21,581 nt of DNA from GCA-2716065 sp036123135 (GCA_036123135.1 JAZADZ010000122.1:1-21581); one strand, 5' to 3'. Positions 8,171 to 15,355 are shown, numbered from the stretch's first letter. Made by a program: numbers and translations. Notes: a model not told the origin generated them from the sequence alone.

Positions 8171-8178
8171 TATATTTG
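8171..8178 (+). promoter_or_regulatory. Bacteroidetes-type -7 box for fabI
   Basis: TATATTTG is an exact TAnnTTTG match, 22 bases before the fabI ATG. A TTG at 8144-8146 is a possible -33 element, though the 24-base spacer is longer than usual. The box lies upstream of the chosen ATG and inside the longer open frame, which supports the shorter protein. Confidence 0.5.
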
Positions 8179-8200
8179 GATAATATTTAAAAGTACACAT

Positions 8201-9007
8201 ATGTCACACAATTTATTGAAAGGTAAAAGAGGAATTATTTTTGGAGCACTCAATGATATGTCCATTGCATGGAAAGTTGCTGAAAGAGCCCATGAAGAAG
8301 GTGCAAAATTTGTGCTTACCAATGCTCCAATTGCCATGCGAATGGGAGAAATTGACACCCTTGCTGAAAAAACAAATTCTCAAGTTATTCCTGCAGATGC
8401 CACATCCGTTGACGATTTAACGAATCTTATCACTAAGAGTCAAGATATTTTAGGTGGAAAAATTGATTTTATACTTCATTCGATTGGAATGTCACCCAAT
8501 GTTAGGAAGAAAAAACAATACACAGGTTTAAATTACCAGTGGTACAATCAAACACTTGATGTTTCCGCAATATCACTTCATAAAACACTTCAAGTAGCAA
8601 AAGATTTAGATGCCATTAATGAATGGGGTTCTGTTGTTGCTTTAACATATATTGCCGCTCAGCGTATTTTTCCTGATTACAATGACATGGCAGATGCAAA
8701 ATCTCTTCTTGAATCCATTACAAGAAGTTTTGGATATCATTATGGTGTCAAAAATAAAGTAAGGGTAAATACCATATCTCAATCTCCCACTGTTACAACT
8801 GCCGGAAGTGGGGTTTCTGGATTCGATAAATTTATTGCTTACAGCGAAAACATGAGCCCTCTTGGAAATGCTGGCTCGCTTGAATGTGCCAATTATTGTA
8901 TTGCCATGTTTAGCGATTTAACAAAATATGTTACCATGCAAAATTTATTCCACGACGGTGGCTTTTCATCTACTGGTGTAACTACTGCAGTTATGGACCG
9001 ATTCTAA
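8201..9007 (+). CDS. fabI: Enoyl-[acyl-carrier-protein] reductase (NADH) FabI
   Basis: A short-chain dehydrogenase fold enzyme that reduces trans-2-enoyl-ACP in the last step of each fatty-acid elongation cycle, and is the target class of triclosan-like inhibitors. It has 268 residues, near the E. coli length. The nucleotide motif is GALNDMSIAW (15-24). The active site reads TYIAAQRIFPDYNDMADAK, with Tyr150, Tyr160 and Lys167 at the expected Tyr-x6-Lys spacing. The frame is open from 8069, but the ATG at 8201 gives the normal N-terminus (MSHNLLKGKRGII) and follows a TAnnTTTG box. Some 50 residues before the C-terminus HDGGFSSTG matches the usual 'DGG.s..g' end. It is followed by a strong intrinsic terminator and is probably transcribed alone. 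Confidence 0.97.
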   Translation: MSHNLLKGKRGIIFGALNDMSIAWKVAERAHEEGAKFVLTNAPIAMRMGEIDTLAEKTNSQVIPADATSVDDLTNLITKSQDILGGKIDFILHSIGMSPNVRKKKQYTGLNYQWYNQTLDVSAISLHKTLQVAKDLDAINEWGSVVALTYIAAQRIFPDYNDMADAKSLLESITRSFGYHYGVKNKVRVNTISQSPTVTTAGSGVSGFDKFIAYSENMSPLGNAGSLECANYCIAMFSDLTKYVTMQNLFHDGGFSSTGVTTAVMDRF

Positions 9008-9024
9008 TGGGCATAGATAACTTT

Positions 9025-9054
9025 AAAAGCCTCTAAATTTGGAGGCTTTTTTTT
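9025..9054 (+). terminator. Intrinsic terminator after fabI
   Basis: A 9-bp perfect stem (arm 9025-9033 AAAAGCCTC, arm 9042-9050 GAGGCTTTT) with an 8-base loop is followed by a run of eight T residues (9047-9054). This is a textbook Rho-independent terminator 17 bases after the fabI stop. Confidence 0.9.
9034..9041 (+). promoter_or_regulatory. Candidate -7 box for murF inside the fabI terminator loop
   Basis: The terminator loop reads TAAATTTG, an exact match to the TAnnTTTG consensus, and ends 26 bases before the murF ATG, a normal distance. No clear -33 TTG is visible, so it may be chance in an AT-rich loop. Confidence 0.3.
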
Positions 9055-9067
9055 ATTTTAGACAATA

Positions 9068-10357
9068 ATGATTGAGCAGCTATATGAAAAATACATTTCT
9101 TGTGAATATAGTATTTCTACAGACACACGAAATATCAAAGAAAATTCTTTATTTTTTGCACTCAAAGGCCATAATTTCGATGGGAACAAGTTTGCTAAAG
9201 AGGCAATTGAAAAAGGGGCTAAGTATGCAGTTATAGACAACAAAAGTTTTTTTATTGATGGAAAAACAATCTTGGTAGAAAATGTGCTCCGTTCACTTCA
9301 ACTTCTTGCCAATCATCATAGAAAACAGTTTGATATTCCAATTATTGGAATAACAGGAAGTAATGGAAAAACAACATCAAAAGAATTAATTGGATGTGTC
9401 TTAGAAACAACATTCAAAACCTTATACACAAAGGGAAATTTGAACAATCACATTGGCGTGCCATTAACTCTTCTTTCATTGAGGAAAGAACATGAAATTG
9501 CCATTGTTGAAATGGGAGCCAATGGACTTGGTGAAATAAAAGAACTTTGTTCTATTGCAGAACCCAGTCATGGAATAATTACCAATATTGGAATGGCCCA
9601 CATTGAAGGTTTTGGGTCTTTTGAAGGAGTTAAAAAAACAAAAAAAGAGTTGTACGATTTCATTGCACTTAAAAAAGGAACCATTTTTTACAATGCTGAT
9701 GATGATGTGCTTAATTCAATTCTTCCAAGTGGAATTGATTCAATATCGTTCGGAAAGAAAAATAAAAATATCTCTGGAAATATAGTCGAATCCTCCCCTT
9801 TTATTGGTTTTTCTTGGAAATCTAGTGTTTATCAATCTAGTACCATCAAAACCCACCTTATTGGAGAATACAATTTTTATAATTTTTTGTTGGCAATTTG
9901 TATTGCTAGTCATTTCAAAGTTGATGAAGAAAAAATCAATCATTCTCTTTCAAGCTATCAACCAACCAATAATCGATCACAGATACAAAAAACTAATACA
10001 AATACTGTAATTATGGATTGTTACAATGCCAATCCGTCTAGTGTTTTAGCAGCTCTTAAAAGCTTTAATTTAGTTGAAAATGAAAATAAAATTGCCATTC
10101 TAGGTGATATGCTAGAACTAGGAAAAATATCCTCTACTGAACATCAAAAAATTTATGACTTTTTACAAAATAATAGCATCAATTTTATTACAGTAGGAAA
10201 AGAGTTCAAAAAACTTCAGCACCCACACCAAAATTTCGAAAATGTTGAACTTTTGATTCACTTTTTAAAAAATAAACCTATTGAGAATGCTTATGTTCTT
10301 TTAAAAGGTTCTAGGGGAATTCAACTAGAGAAATTAATTGAACTTAATGCATTGTAA
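9068..10357 (+). CDS. murF: UDP-MurNAc-tripeptide--D-alanyl-D-alanine ligase (MurF)
   Basis: A cytoplasmic Mur ligase that adds D-Ala-D-Ala to UDP-MurNAc-tripeptide, the last soluble step of peptidoglycan precursor synthesis. It has 429 residues. The N-terminal substrate-binding domain shows the MurF-typical STDTRNIKENSLFFALKG (17-34). The ATP loop is GITGSNGKTT (94-103), followed by TKGNLNNHIGVPLTLL, IVEMGANGLGEI with Glu148, NIGMAHIEGFG, and the C-domain opener MDCYNANPSSVLAAL. All Mur-ligase landmarks are present. It directly follows the fabI terminator and is the first gene of a coupled unit: the next ATG begins at the base after its stop codon. Confidence 0.96.
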   Translation: MIEQLYEKYISCEYSISTDTRNIKENSLFFALKGHNFDGNKFAKEAIEKGAKYAVIDNKSFFIDGKTILVENVLRSLQLLANHHRKQFDIPIIGITGSNGKTTSKELIGCVLETTFKTLYTKGNLNNHIGVPLTLLSLRKEHEIAIVEMGANGLGEIKELCSIAEPSHGIITNIGMAHIEGFGSFEGVKKTKKELYDFIALKKGTIFYNADDDVLNSILPSGIDSISFGKKNKNISGNIVESSPFIGFSWKSSVYQSSTIKTHLIGEYNFYNFLLAICIASHFKVDEEKINHSLSSYQPTNNRSQIQKTNTNTVIMDCYNANPSSVLAALKSFNLVENENKIAILGDMLELGKISSTEHQKIYDFLQNNSINFITVGKEFKKLQHPHQNFENVELLIHFLKNKPIENAYVLLKGSRGIQLEKLIELNAL

Positions 10358-10513
10358 ATGACTTTAGGAGAATATCTCATAGCTTTTTTTGTATTTGCTG
10401 TCTTTAGCATTGGGATTTATTTTGGGATTAAGCTGCTAAAGTGGAATTTAAAAGACATGAAAGCTAAAGAAGAAAGAAACCGTTCAAAAAGAAACAATCA
10501 AATCAAAAAATAA
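10358..10513 (+). CDS. 51-residue single-pass membrane peptide between murF and ybaB
   Basis: I do not recognise a family. The frame begins at the base following the murF stop and its TAA shares one base with the ATG of the ybaB gene (TAATG), so it exactly fills the gap between two genes and is almost certainly translated by coupling. The product starts MTLGEYLIAFFVFAVFSIG, giving one transmembrane helix (about 6-25), followed by a positively charged cytoplasmic tail (KWNLKDMKAKEERNRSKRN...). The positive-inside rule places the N-terminus outside. No enzymatic motif is possible at this size. It may be a small membrane adaptor for cell-wall synthesis, but that is inferred only from position after murF. 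Confidence 0.7.
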   Translation: MTLGEYLIAFFVFAVFSIGIYFGIKLLKWNLKDMKAKEERNRSKRNNQIKK

Positions 10514-10827
10514 TGTTTGGTAAAAAAAATATGCAAGATATGATGGGTAAGCTTCAGCAAATGAAGGGTGCTGTTGATGAATCAAAAAAAAGATTGGAAA
10601 ATATTTTTGTGAAAGGAGAAAGTGAATGCAAAAGAATTCGATTTGTGTTGGATGGAAATAGAAAAGTCCAGGACATCTCCATTGACGATGAATTGCTCTT
10701 GGACAAGCAGGAGCTAATTGATTTACTCGCTGAATCGTTCAACAATGCAATTGATGATGCAGATCATGTAAATGAAAATGAAATGAAAAACACTGCATTT
10801 GACCTATTTCCAGATATTGGAAAGTAA
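10513..10827 (+). CDS. YbaB/EbfC-family nucleoid-associated protein
   Basis: A 104-residue protein with the YbaB/EbfC layout: N-terminal MFGKKNMQDMMGKLQQMK helix, a central strand pair containing VLDGNRKVQDISIDDELL, and a C-terminal helix with LLAESFNNAIDDAD. The family forms small dimers that bind DNA nonspecifically and help organise the nucleoid. Two departures from typical members: the usual glycine-rich 'G.v.v..nG' element is replaced by ESECKRIRFVLDGN, and the protein is rather acidic towards its end. It is usually linked to dnaX/recR, but here it is coupled to murF through the small membrane peptide. The stop lies 15 bases from the end of the convergent transporter gene. Confidence 0.85.
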   Translation: MFGKKNMQDMMGKLQQMKGAVDESKKRLENIFVKGESECKRIRFVLDGNRKVQDISIDDELLLDKQELIDLLAESFNNAIDDADHVNENEMKNTAFDLFPDIGK

Positions 10828-10842
10828 ACTTTTTTAAGAAAA

Positions 10843-11946
10843 TTAAAATCCTACAGCGAAAGCAGAAAAACCTGCTAAAAGAGCAACCACGATGCTATAT
10901 CCTGTTACAATAAGTGCATCTCTTTTATTTTGTGCAAGTAATGGGAAAATACCATCTCCACTTGTTGCAATGGCTCCTGCAATTAGAGCAGCAATAGGAA
11001 AGTTAGGCAATGTTATGTAGGCAACTGCAACTGCAATCATACCTCCACAACCTGGTATAGCACAAATAAAAGTTGCGATTAGAATTACAACTATTTTCGA
11101 AGAACTCATCCAATCGTTAAATTTCTCTGGTCCGACAATAAAGTCAATAAAAAAGTTGGCTAACAGTAATCCAATAAATACATAGGTTATTACCATAGAA
11201 ATATCTGTTACAGCTTCTAATAAAGAAGCCCTTATTGTACTGTTTGAACCAGTGTGGCAGTCCAACCTCAAAATAAATCGTTGAATTAAATAGTACAAAA
11301 TACAGGTTATGGTAAATGCAACACACAGCCAAATTGTTATTTCTTCCAAAAATTCAATGCTCCCACCCCAAAAAGCAGCAACAGAGCCTGGAGCAAGAAC
11401 TAATGAAATGCCTAAAATGGTATAAAAACCAATGTTCTGATTCAAAAAAAGAGCATAAGTATTGTTTGTAGGTTTGGTTTGAGCAGCTGCAGCGGAAATG
11501 AATCCATTCTGATTATTCTGTTTATTAAAGCCAATAAGATCTACGATTATTCCAAATATTATTCCTAAGAAAAAACCAACGATGTTAACAATTAAAAATG
11601 CCTTAAGATTTGAAGTTACATCAGCTTCTGCAGAAGCCCCCAATAGAACAAATGAACCTTCTCCAAGAGTTGTTATAAATGCAGCCAATAGTCCACCAAA
11701 AGTCATTTTTCTTCTTTTATATAAAGAAGAAGCTACAATTGTACCTCCACATCCTGGAATTATGCCAAGTAAACTTCCTATAATTGGTTGGCTCCATTTA
11801 GGAATATTTTGGTAAGTTTTTTTTAAATTTTTAGTTGAAAAAAAGGTTGCCAAGGAAACAACAATGATAGAAATAGAAACATATCCACCAATTACACCAG
11901 CAGCTTCAAGATTATCCAACAAAAAATAGGGGAAATCAAAGTACAT
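10843..11946 (-). CDS. Predicted 10-TM manganese/heavy-metal transporter
   Basis: A 367-residue polytopic membrane protein with about 10 hydrophobic segments. It has a clear internal duplication: IPGCGGTIVASSLY (63-76) with GEGSFVLL (95-102) in the first half, and IPGCGGMIAVAVAY (297-310) with GDGIFPLL (330-337) in the second. This paired 'IPGCG...G(D/E)G.F.LL' pattern is that of the ArsP_2-type family annotated as putative manganese transporter or heavy-metal exporter; the substrate is not shown by the sequence. A Cys-His pair (DCHTGSN, about 229-235) between the halves could bind metal. It probably works as an inner-membrane efflux or uptake protein. It is transcribed leftwards, 200 bases after the response-regulator gene on the same strand, and converges on ybaB. 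Confidence 0.8.
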   Translation of the reverse strand: MYFDFPYFLLDNLEAAGVIGGYVSISIIVVSLATFFSTKNLKKTYQNIPKWSQPIIGSLLGIIPGCGGTIVASSLYKRRKMTFGGLLAAFITTLGEGSFVLLGASAEADVTSNLKAFLIVNIVGFFLGIIFGIIVDLIGFNKQNNQNGFISAAAAQTKPTNNTYALFLNQNIGFYTILGISLVLAPGSVAAFWGGSIEFLEEITIWLCVAFTITCILYYLIQRFILRLDCHTGSNSTIRASLLEAVTDISMVITYVFIGLLLANFFIDFIVGPEKFNDWMSSSKIVVILIATFICAIPGCGGMIAVAVAYITLPNFPIAALIAGAIATSGDGIFPLLAQNKRDALIVTGYSIVVALLAGFSAFAVGF

Positions 11947-11993
11947 TGTTTACCATTTAGTGTTTTTGTTTGTCATTCTCTTTTGATTATTAT

Positions 11994-12008
11994 TGAACTA
12001 CATGTTCA
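11994..12008. promoter_or_regulatory. Inverted repeat upstream of the transporter gene, possible operator
   Basis: TGAAC-tacat-GTTCA is a perfect 5-5-5 inverted repeat located 48 bases upstream of the transporter ATG. A further GTTCA half-site occurs about 30 bases away (around 12035). It could be a repressor site for a metal or redox regulator, but no known operator consensus is matched. Confidence 0.22.
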
Positions 12009-12146
12009 CTTGTGAAATTAATTTAAAATAGATGTTCAACAAAATCTTAAAATCTGCATATATAATCTCCAAACAATACTATTTAGGTCTAAAAAATGCG
12101 AAAATAACTTTTAATAGACAGCTCGACAATACCTAATTGATGGTAA

Positions 12147-12875
12147 TTAAGAAGAACTAAAGCTAAATTGATTTGGACTAACCAGCTCTGTTTTAACTGC
12201 GTACATTACAATACCCGCAGTATTGTTGACATTTAATTTCTTCATAATGTTCTTTCGGTGGGTATTGATGGTATGGTTGCTCAAGTACAAAACCGCTGCA
12301 ATTTGAGAGTTGGTGTACCCTTCAGCTATAAACTGAATAATTTCGAGCTCTCTATCACTAAGACTAGTTTCATCAAAGCTAAGAGAATTGAACTCTATGG
12401 TTTCAACATCGACAGATTCATTTTTCATTTGCTTAACAATATCTGCACAAAAAAACTTTTTACCGTTTATGGTATCCTCAATGGACTCCACTATTTCTTT
12501 AGCAGAACATTCCTTTTTAATGTGACTTTCTATTCCAGCTCGTATAGCCTGAGTAATGGTGGCTGCATTGATGTAGGGAGTTATGGCAACAATTAATAAT
12601 TTTTTGAATTTAGACTTAATTTTGACAATATCATCCAATGAAAATCCAGAGGAAGTATAATCAACGATTAAAACAGCATTTTTAACATCAGAGAGTAAAG
12701 TGTGTAAATTTTTTGAAGACTCTACCTCGATTAAATCATAATTGCTTACACTTGTATGCTTAAGAATCGCCTTTAGACCTCTTCTTACCAGTTCAGAACT
12801 GTCTGCTATTAAGATTGACTTTGACAAAAAATTATTAAGAATGATTTTAAATAAAGTGCTAATATAGACGAACAT
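12147..12875 (-). CDS. LuxR/NarL-family response regulator
   Basis: A 242-residue two-domain transcription regulator. The receiver (about 19-138) has LIADSSELVRRGLKAIL with Asp25, the presumed phospho-acceptor Asp72 in LIVDYT, Thr99 in VAITP and Lys120 in HIKKECS. The C-terminal LuxR-type HTH (about 171-232) reads LSDRELEIIQFIAEGYTNSQ, then LYLSNHTINTHRKNIMKKLN. The usual second acidic residue next to Asp25 is Ser26, so the metal pocket is atypical. The ATG gives about 15 extra residues before the receiver; a TTG at codon 17 is an alternative start. No sensor kinase gene is adjacent. It lies upstream of the metal-transporter gene on the same strand, but the 200-base gap argues against a tight operon. 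Confidence 0.88.
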   Translation of the reverse strand: MFVYISTLFKIILNNFLSKSILIADSSELVRRGLKAILKHTSVSNYDLIEVESSKNLHTLLSDVKNAVLIVDYTSSGFSLDDIVKIKSKFKKLLIVAITPYINAATITQAIRAGIESHIKKECSAKEIVESIEDTINGKKFFCADIVKQMKNESVDVETIEFNSLSFDETSLSDRELEIIQFIAEGYTNSQIAAVLYLSNHTINTHRKNIMKKLNVNNTAGIVMYAVKTELVSPNQFSFSSS

Positions 12876-12922
12876 TACCTAAAAAATAAATATTGTTTAA
12901 AACAAGTCTATAATTTTAATAC

Positions 12923-13384
12923 ATGTATGATAAAGAGACTGTTAGAAATACAAACAAGCTGTTTTACACTAGTTTTGGCAGATACATTTCAGGATTCAAA
13001 TCCTCTAATGGATCTAAAATAAAATGGATCAATTATGATACTGGAATCAAAGGCATATTTGTTCGAATTAATGCCAATCAACAAAATGCTATAGTTTCTA
13101 TTGACGTTCAACATAAAGATGCTGACATAAGAGAACTTCAATACGAACAATTTTTACAACTTAGACAAATTTTTACCAATTGCTCAGAAACGGATTGGAG
13201 CTGGAACGAAAATTTTACTAATGCAAATAATATTTCTTTTCCAAGAATTTACAGCACTCTTCCACAGTTTAACATATACGAAAAGTCCCAATGGAAGCTA
13301 GCATTTGAATTTTATAAAAAAGCACTTTTACATTTTGATGTATTTTGGTGTGATTACAAAGAACTATTTTTGCAGCTTCAGTAA
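12923..13384 (+). CDS. DUF4268-family protein
   Basis: A 153-residue soluble protein that matches the DUF4268 pattern common in Bacteroidetes: N-terminal F....G.Y, a central strand region IKGIFVRINANQQNAIVSID, W.W.E (DWSWNENF), and C-terminal QWKLAFEFYKKALLHFDVFWCDYKELF. The fold is thought to be endonuclease-like in some larger DUF4268 proteins, but I see no clear catalytic PD-(D/E)xK set here and give no function. It is the first gene of a two-gene unit, with the RNA methyltransferase starting 4 bases after its stop. It is divergent from the response-regulator gene, with 47 bases between the two starts. Confidence 0.75.
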   Translation: MYDKETVRNTNKLFYTSFGRYISGFKSSNGSKIKWINYDTGIKGIFVRINANQQNAIVSIDVQHKDADIRELQYEQFLQLRQIFTNCSETDWSWNENFTNANNISFPRIYSTLPQFNIYEKSQWKLAFEFYKKALLHFDVFWCDYKELFLQLQ

Positions 13385-13388
13385 CACT

Positions 13389-14828
13389 ATGAGCATCAAA
13401 AAAGGAGACGAAATAGAGCTTTTAATTGAAGGTTTTGCGTTTGGAGGAAAGGGAATTTCTAAAATTAATAACCATGGACTCGATTACGTTGTATTCACAC
13501 AAAATGCGATTACCGGACAAAGAGTTAAAGTTAAAATTGTTAAGAAAAAGAAATCTTTTGCCGAGGCAAGAATTCTAGAATTACTAGAACCCTCTTCATT
13601 ACAAAACACTACACCATTCCAAGCCATTTCGGGAGCTCCATACATTTCGCTTTCAATTGAAACCCAACATCAATTTAAACAATCAACTACACTAGATCTT
13701 TTCGAACGCATTGGAGAAATTGAAGCCCCATCATCTTTTTTTGATGCCTTTATTGCATCTCCAGCTAGCCATCATTACCGAAACAAAATGGAATATTCAT
13801 TTTCTAGTATTCGGCATGATATACACAACAATGAGGAGTTCGATGATGATTTTGCATTGGGGTTTAAGCATTCAGGAACCTGGTGGAAAGTTGAAAATTT
13901 AGACAAAAGTTCTGGGATGTTCGATGCTGAATTTGAGGATAATTTAAAGAACATTCGACACTTTTTACATCAAACTGGTTTGGAAGCATGGCATCCTCCA
14001 CAAAAAAAAGGTTTTTTCAGACACCTTGTTGTCAGAAAAAGTTTTTGCAACAATCAATTGCTAATTAATCTGGTTACATCAAGTGAACATTTGGATCGTT
14101 TTAATTCACAAGAATTTTCAGAATTTCTAGTTGGCTTGTTTGGAAAACGATTGGCTGGATGTATTCATACTGTTAATACTGATGTGGCAGACAGAGCAAA
14201 ATTGGAAAATGGTTCAAGTAAGCTCATTTTAGGAAATGCAACAATAAATGAAAATATATTAGGCTTGAATTTTGAAATTAGTATGCAGAGCTTCTTTCAG
14301 ACCAATCCTGCAAGTGCTGAAAGACTGTATCAAAAAGTAATTGATTATGTTTCGGAAGATCAAACTCTTTCTAATGGAGTTGTAATGGATCTTTTTTGTG
14401 GAACTGGAACAATTGGCCAGCTCATAGCGAAAAATATTGAAAATACAAGTGTAATTGGTGTTGATATTATCGAATCAGCCATAGAAAATGCCAAAAAAAA
14501 TGCCCTGGTTAATCAAATCAAAAACATTCAATTTTTTTCTCAAGATGTCGGAAAATTCTTGGCCAAGAATCCAGAATTTGAAAATAAGATAAATACCATT
14601 GTTCTTGATCCTCCACGAGCAGGAATCGCACCCAAATCATTAAAAAAAGTTATTCAACTAAAAGCAAACCGAATAATTTATGTGAGTTGCAATCCAGCTA
14701 CACAAGCAAGAGATGCTAAAACGCTCAGGGAAAACGGATATGAATTAATAAAATTTTCGCTTGTTGATCAGTTTCCTCATACCAGTCATATTGAGAGTAT
14801 AATGTTATTCAAAAGAAATCGCAATTAA
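13389..14828 (+). CDS. rlmD: RlmD/RumA-type RNA (uracil-C5)-methyltransferase lacking Fe-S cysteines
   Basis: A SAM-dependent m5U methyltransferase of the RumA/RlmD class, probably acting on 23S rRNA. It has 479 residues: a TRAM domain (about 3-66, with IEGFAFGGKGISK), a linker and central domain, and a Rossmann methyltransferase domain with SFFQTNPASAERLY (301-314), MDLFCGTGTIGQL (333-345), VGVDIIESAIENAK, VLDPPRAGI (405-413) and the catalytic Cys434 in IIYVSCNPAT. In E. coli RlmD four cysteines hold a [4Fe-4S] cluster; here the 'C..F..CGGC' segment reads TPFQAISGAPY (75-85), and no cysteine occurs before residue 220. The frame is open from 13305, but the ATG at 13389 begins the TRAM domain properly and sits 4 bases after the DUF4268 stop. 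The exact rRNA site is inferred; the gene symbol is provisional. Confidence 0.88.
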   Translation: MSIKKGDEIELLIEGFAFGGKGISKINNHGLDYVVFTQNAITGQRVKVKIVKKKKSFAEARILELLEPSSLQNTTPFQAISGAPYISLSIETQHQFKQSTTLDLFERIGEIEAPSSFFDAFIASPASHHYRNKMEYSFSSIRHDIHNNEEFDDDFALGFKHSGTWWKVENLDKSSGMFDAEFEDNLKNIRHFLHQTGLEAWHPPQKKGFFRHLVVRKSFCNNQLLINLVTSSEHLDRFNSQEFSEFLVGLFGKRLAGCIHTVNTDVADRAKLENGSSKLILGNATINENILGLNFEISMQSFFQTNPASAERLYQKVIDYVSEDQTLSNGVVMDLFCGTGTIGQLIAKNIENTSVIGVDIIESAIENAKKNALVNQIKNIQFFSQDVGKFLAKNPEFENKINTIVLDPPRAGIAPKSLKKVIQLKANRIIYVSCNPATQARDAKTLRENGYELIKFSLVDQFPHTSHIESIMLFKRNRN

Positions 14829-14870
14829 AAAGCTCTAATTCTTTCTTCTTCGCAGCAGAGCAATTGTAAT

Positions 14871-15212
14871 TCAATACATAAGATGTGATTTCGATTTTTC
14901 TCTCCAACCTGCCCTACTACTATAATCAACAAAGTATATTTTGAGATCGGCTTGAGAAGCATAATCTACAAAAAATACTTTTTTATCCGCTTGTGAGGAA
15001 TATTCAACAAAAAACCACTGGCCCTTATTTCCTGATGCTTGAGAAGAGTAATCCTTTTTATGAACCAATAGATCAGCTTGTGATTCATAGTCTACCACAA
15101 AAACCTTTACATCTGCTTGTGAAGCGTATTCACAAGAAAAAACTTTCTGAGCTTGCGATGAAAGGAATAGAAATACAGAAATAAGGCTTAAAAAAAGTTT
15201 TTTGAAGTGCAT
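14871..15212 (-). CDS. Secreted 7(1) septoil-knot domain protein (DUF6150-type)
   Basis: A 113-residue exported protein. A basic start and hydrophobic core (about 4-19), ending SSQAQ, form a signal peptide. The mature part is six copies of a short beta-strand repeat of the form 'k(v/i)(f/y)fvdY.SQAdl', with the Y-x-S-(Q/R)-A motif at residues 29, 42, 55, 71, 84 and 97 (spacing 13, 13, 16, 13, 13), and the tail GWREKSKSHLMY. This matches my memory of the flavobacterial DUF6150 proteins, now called 7(1) septoil knot after structure predictions and a later experimental structure showing a 7_1-knotted chain. Its function is unknown. A long insert after the third copy (SGNKGQW) breaks the array symmetrically. 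The gene is monocistronic, between a convergent methyltransferase gene and a tRNA. Confidence 0.85.
   Translation of the reverse strand: MHFKKLFLSLISVFLFLSSQAQKVFSCEYASQADVKVFVVDYESQADLLVHKKDYSSQASGNKGQWFFVEYSSQADKKVFFVDYASQADLKIYFVDYSSRAGWREKSKSHLMY
14904..15146 (-). repeat. Six-copy in-gene repeat coding the knot strands
   Basis: The coding sequence for residues 23-103 is a degenerate tandem array with 39-base periods and one 48-base step in the centre. The copies are much more alike in protein than in DNA, so they are kept by selection on the protein rather than by recent duplication. Confidence 0.7.
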
Positions 15213-15322
15213 GAGATTTTACTTTATTTACCACAATTTAGAAAATTTAGATTCAAAAATCCATTTGAAATCTTTATAACTGGGCAATTTTTCAAAATTT
15301 AAAAAAATTAGCTTTAATAAAT

Positions 15323-15355
15323 GAAAAAAGCCTAACTGCAAATGCAACTAGGCTA
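15323..15355 (-). terminator. Probable terminator after tRNA-Pro
   Basis: On the minus strand AGCCTA...TAGGCT form a 6-bp outer stem with an inner TGCA/TGCA pairing, followed by a run of T (plus-strand A run at 15324-15329). It lies just beyond the tRNA-Pro 3' end. Confidence 0.65.

Noticed and set aside
8069..8200. FabI extension of 44 residues
   Set aside because: The extension contains the promoter -7 box and has no similarity to FabI; the ATG at 8201 gives the family N-terminus.
12258..12596. 112-residue frame opposite the response regulator
   Set aside because: It is antisense to clear receiver and HTH motifs.
13305..13388. RlmD extension of 28 residues overlapping the DUF4268 gene
   Set aside because: The TRAM domain starts at the ATG at 13389; the extra residues are an out-of-frame reading of DUF4268.
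14829..14870. GCTCT/AGAGC inverted repeat after rlmD as a terminator
   Set aside because: The stem is only 5 bp with a 20-base loop and no T run on either side.
14904..15146. Regular DNA repeat that could be mistaken for a CRISPR array or minisatellite
   Set aside because: The copies are degenerate at DNA level, in frame, have no spacers, and encode conserved protein strands.
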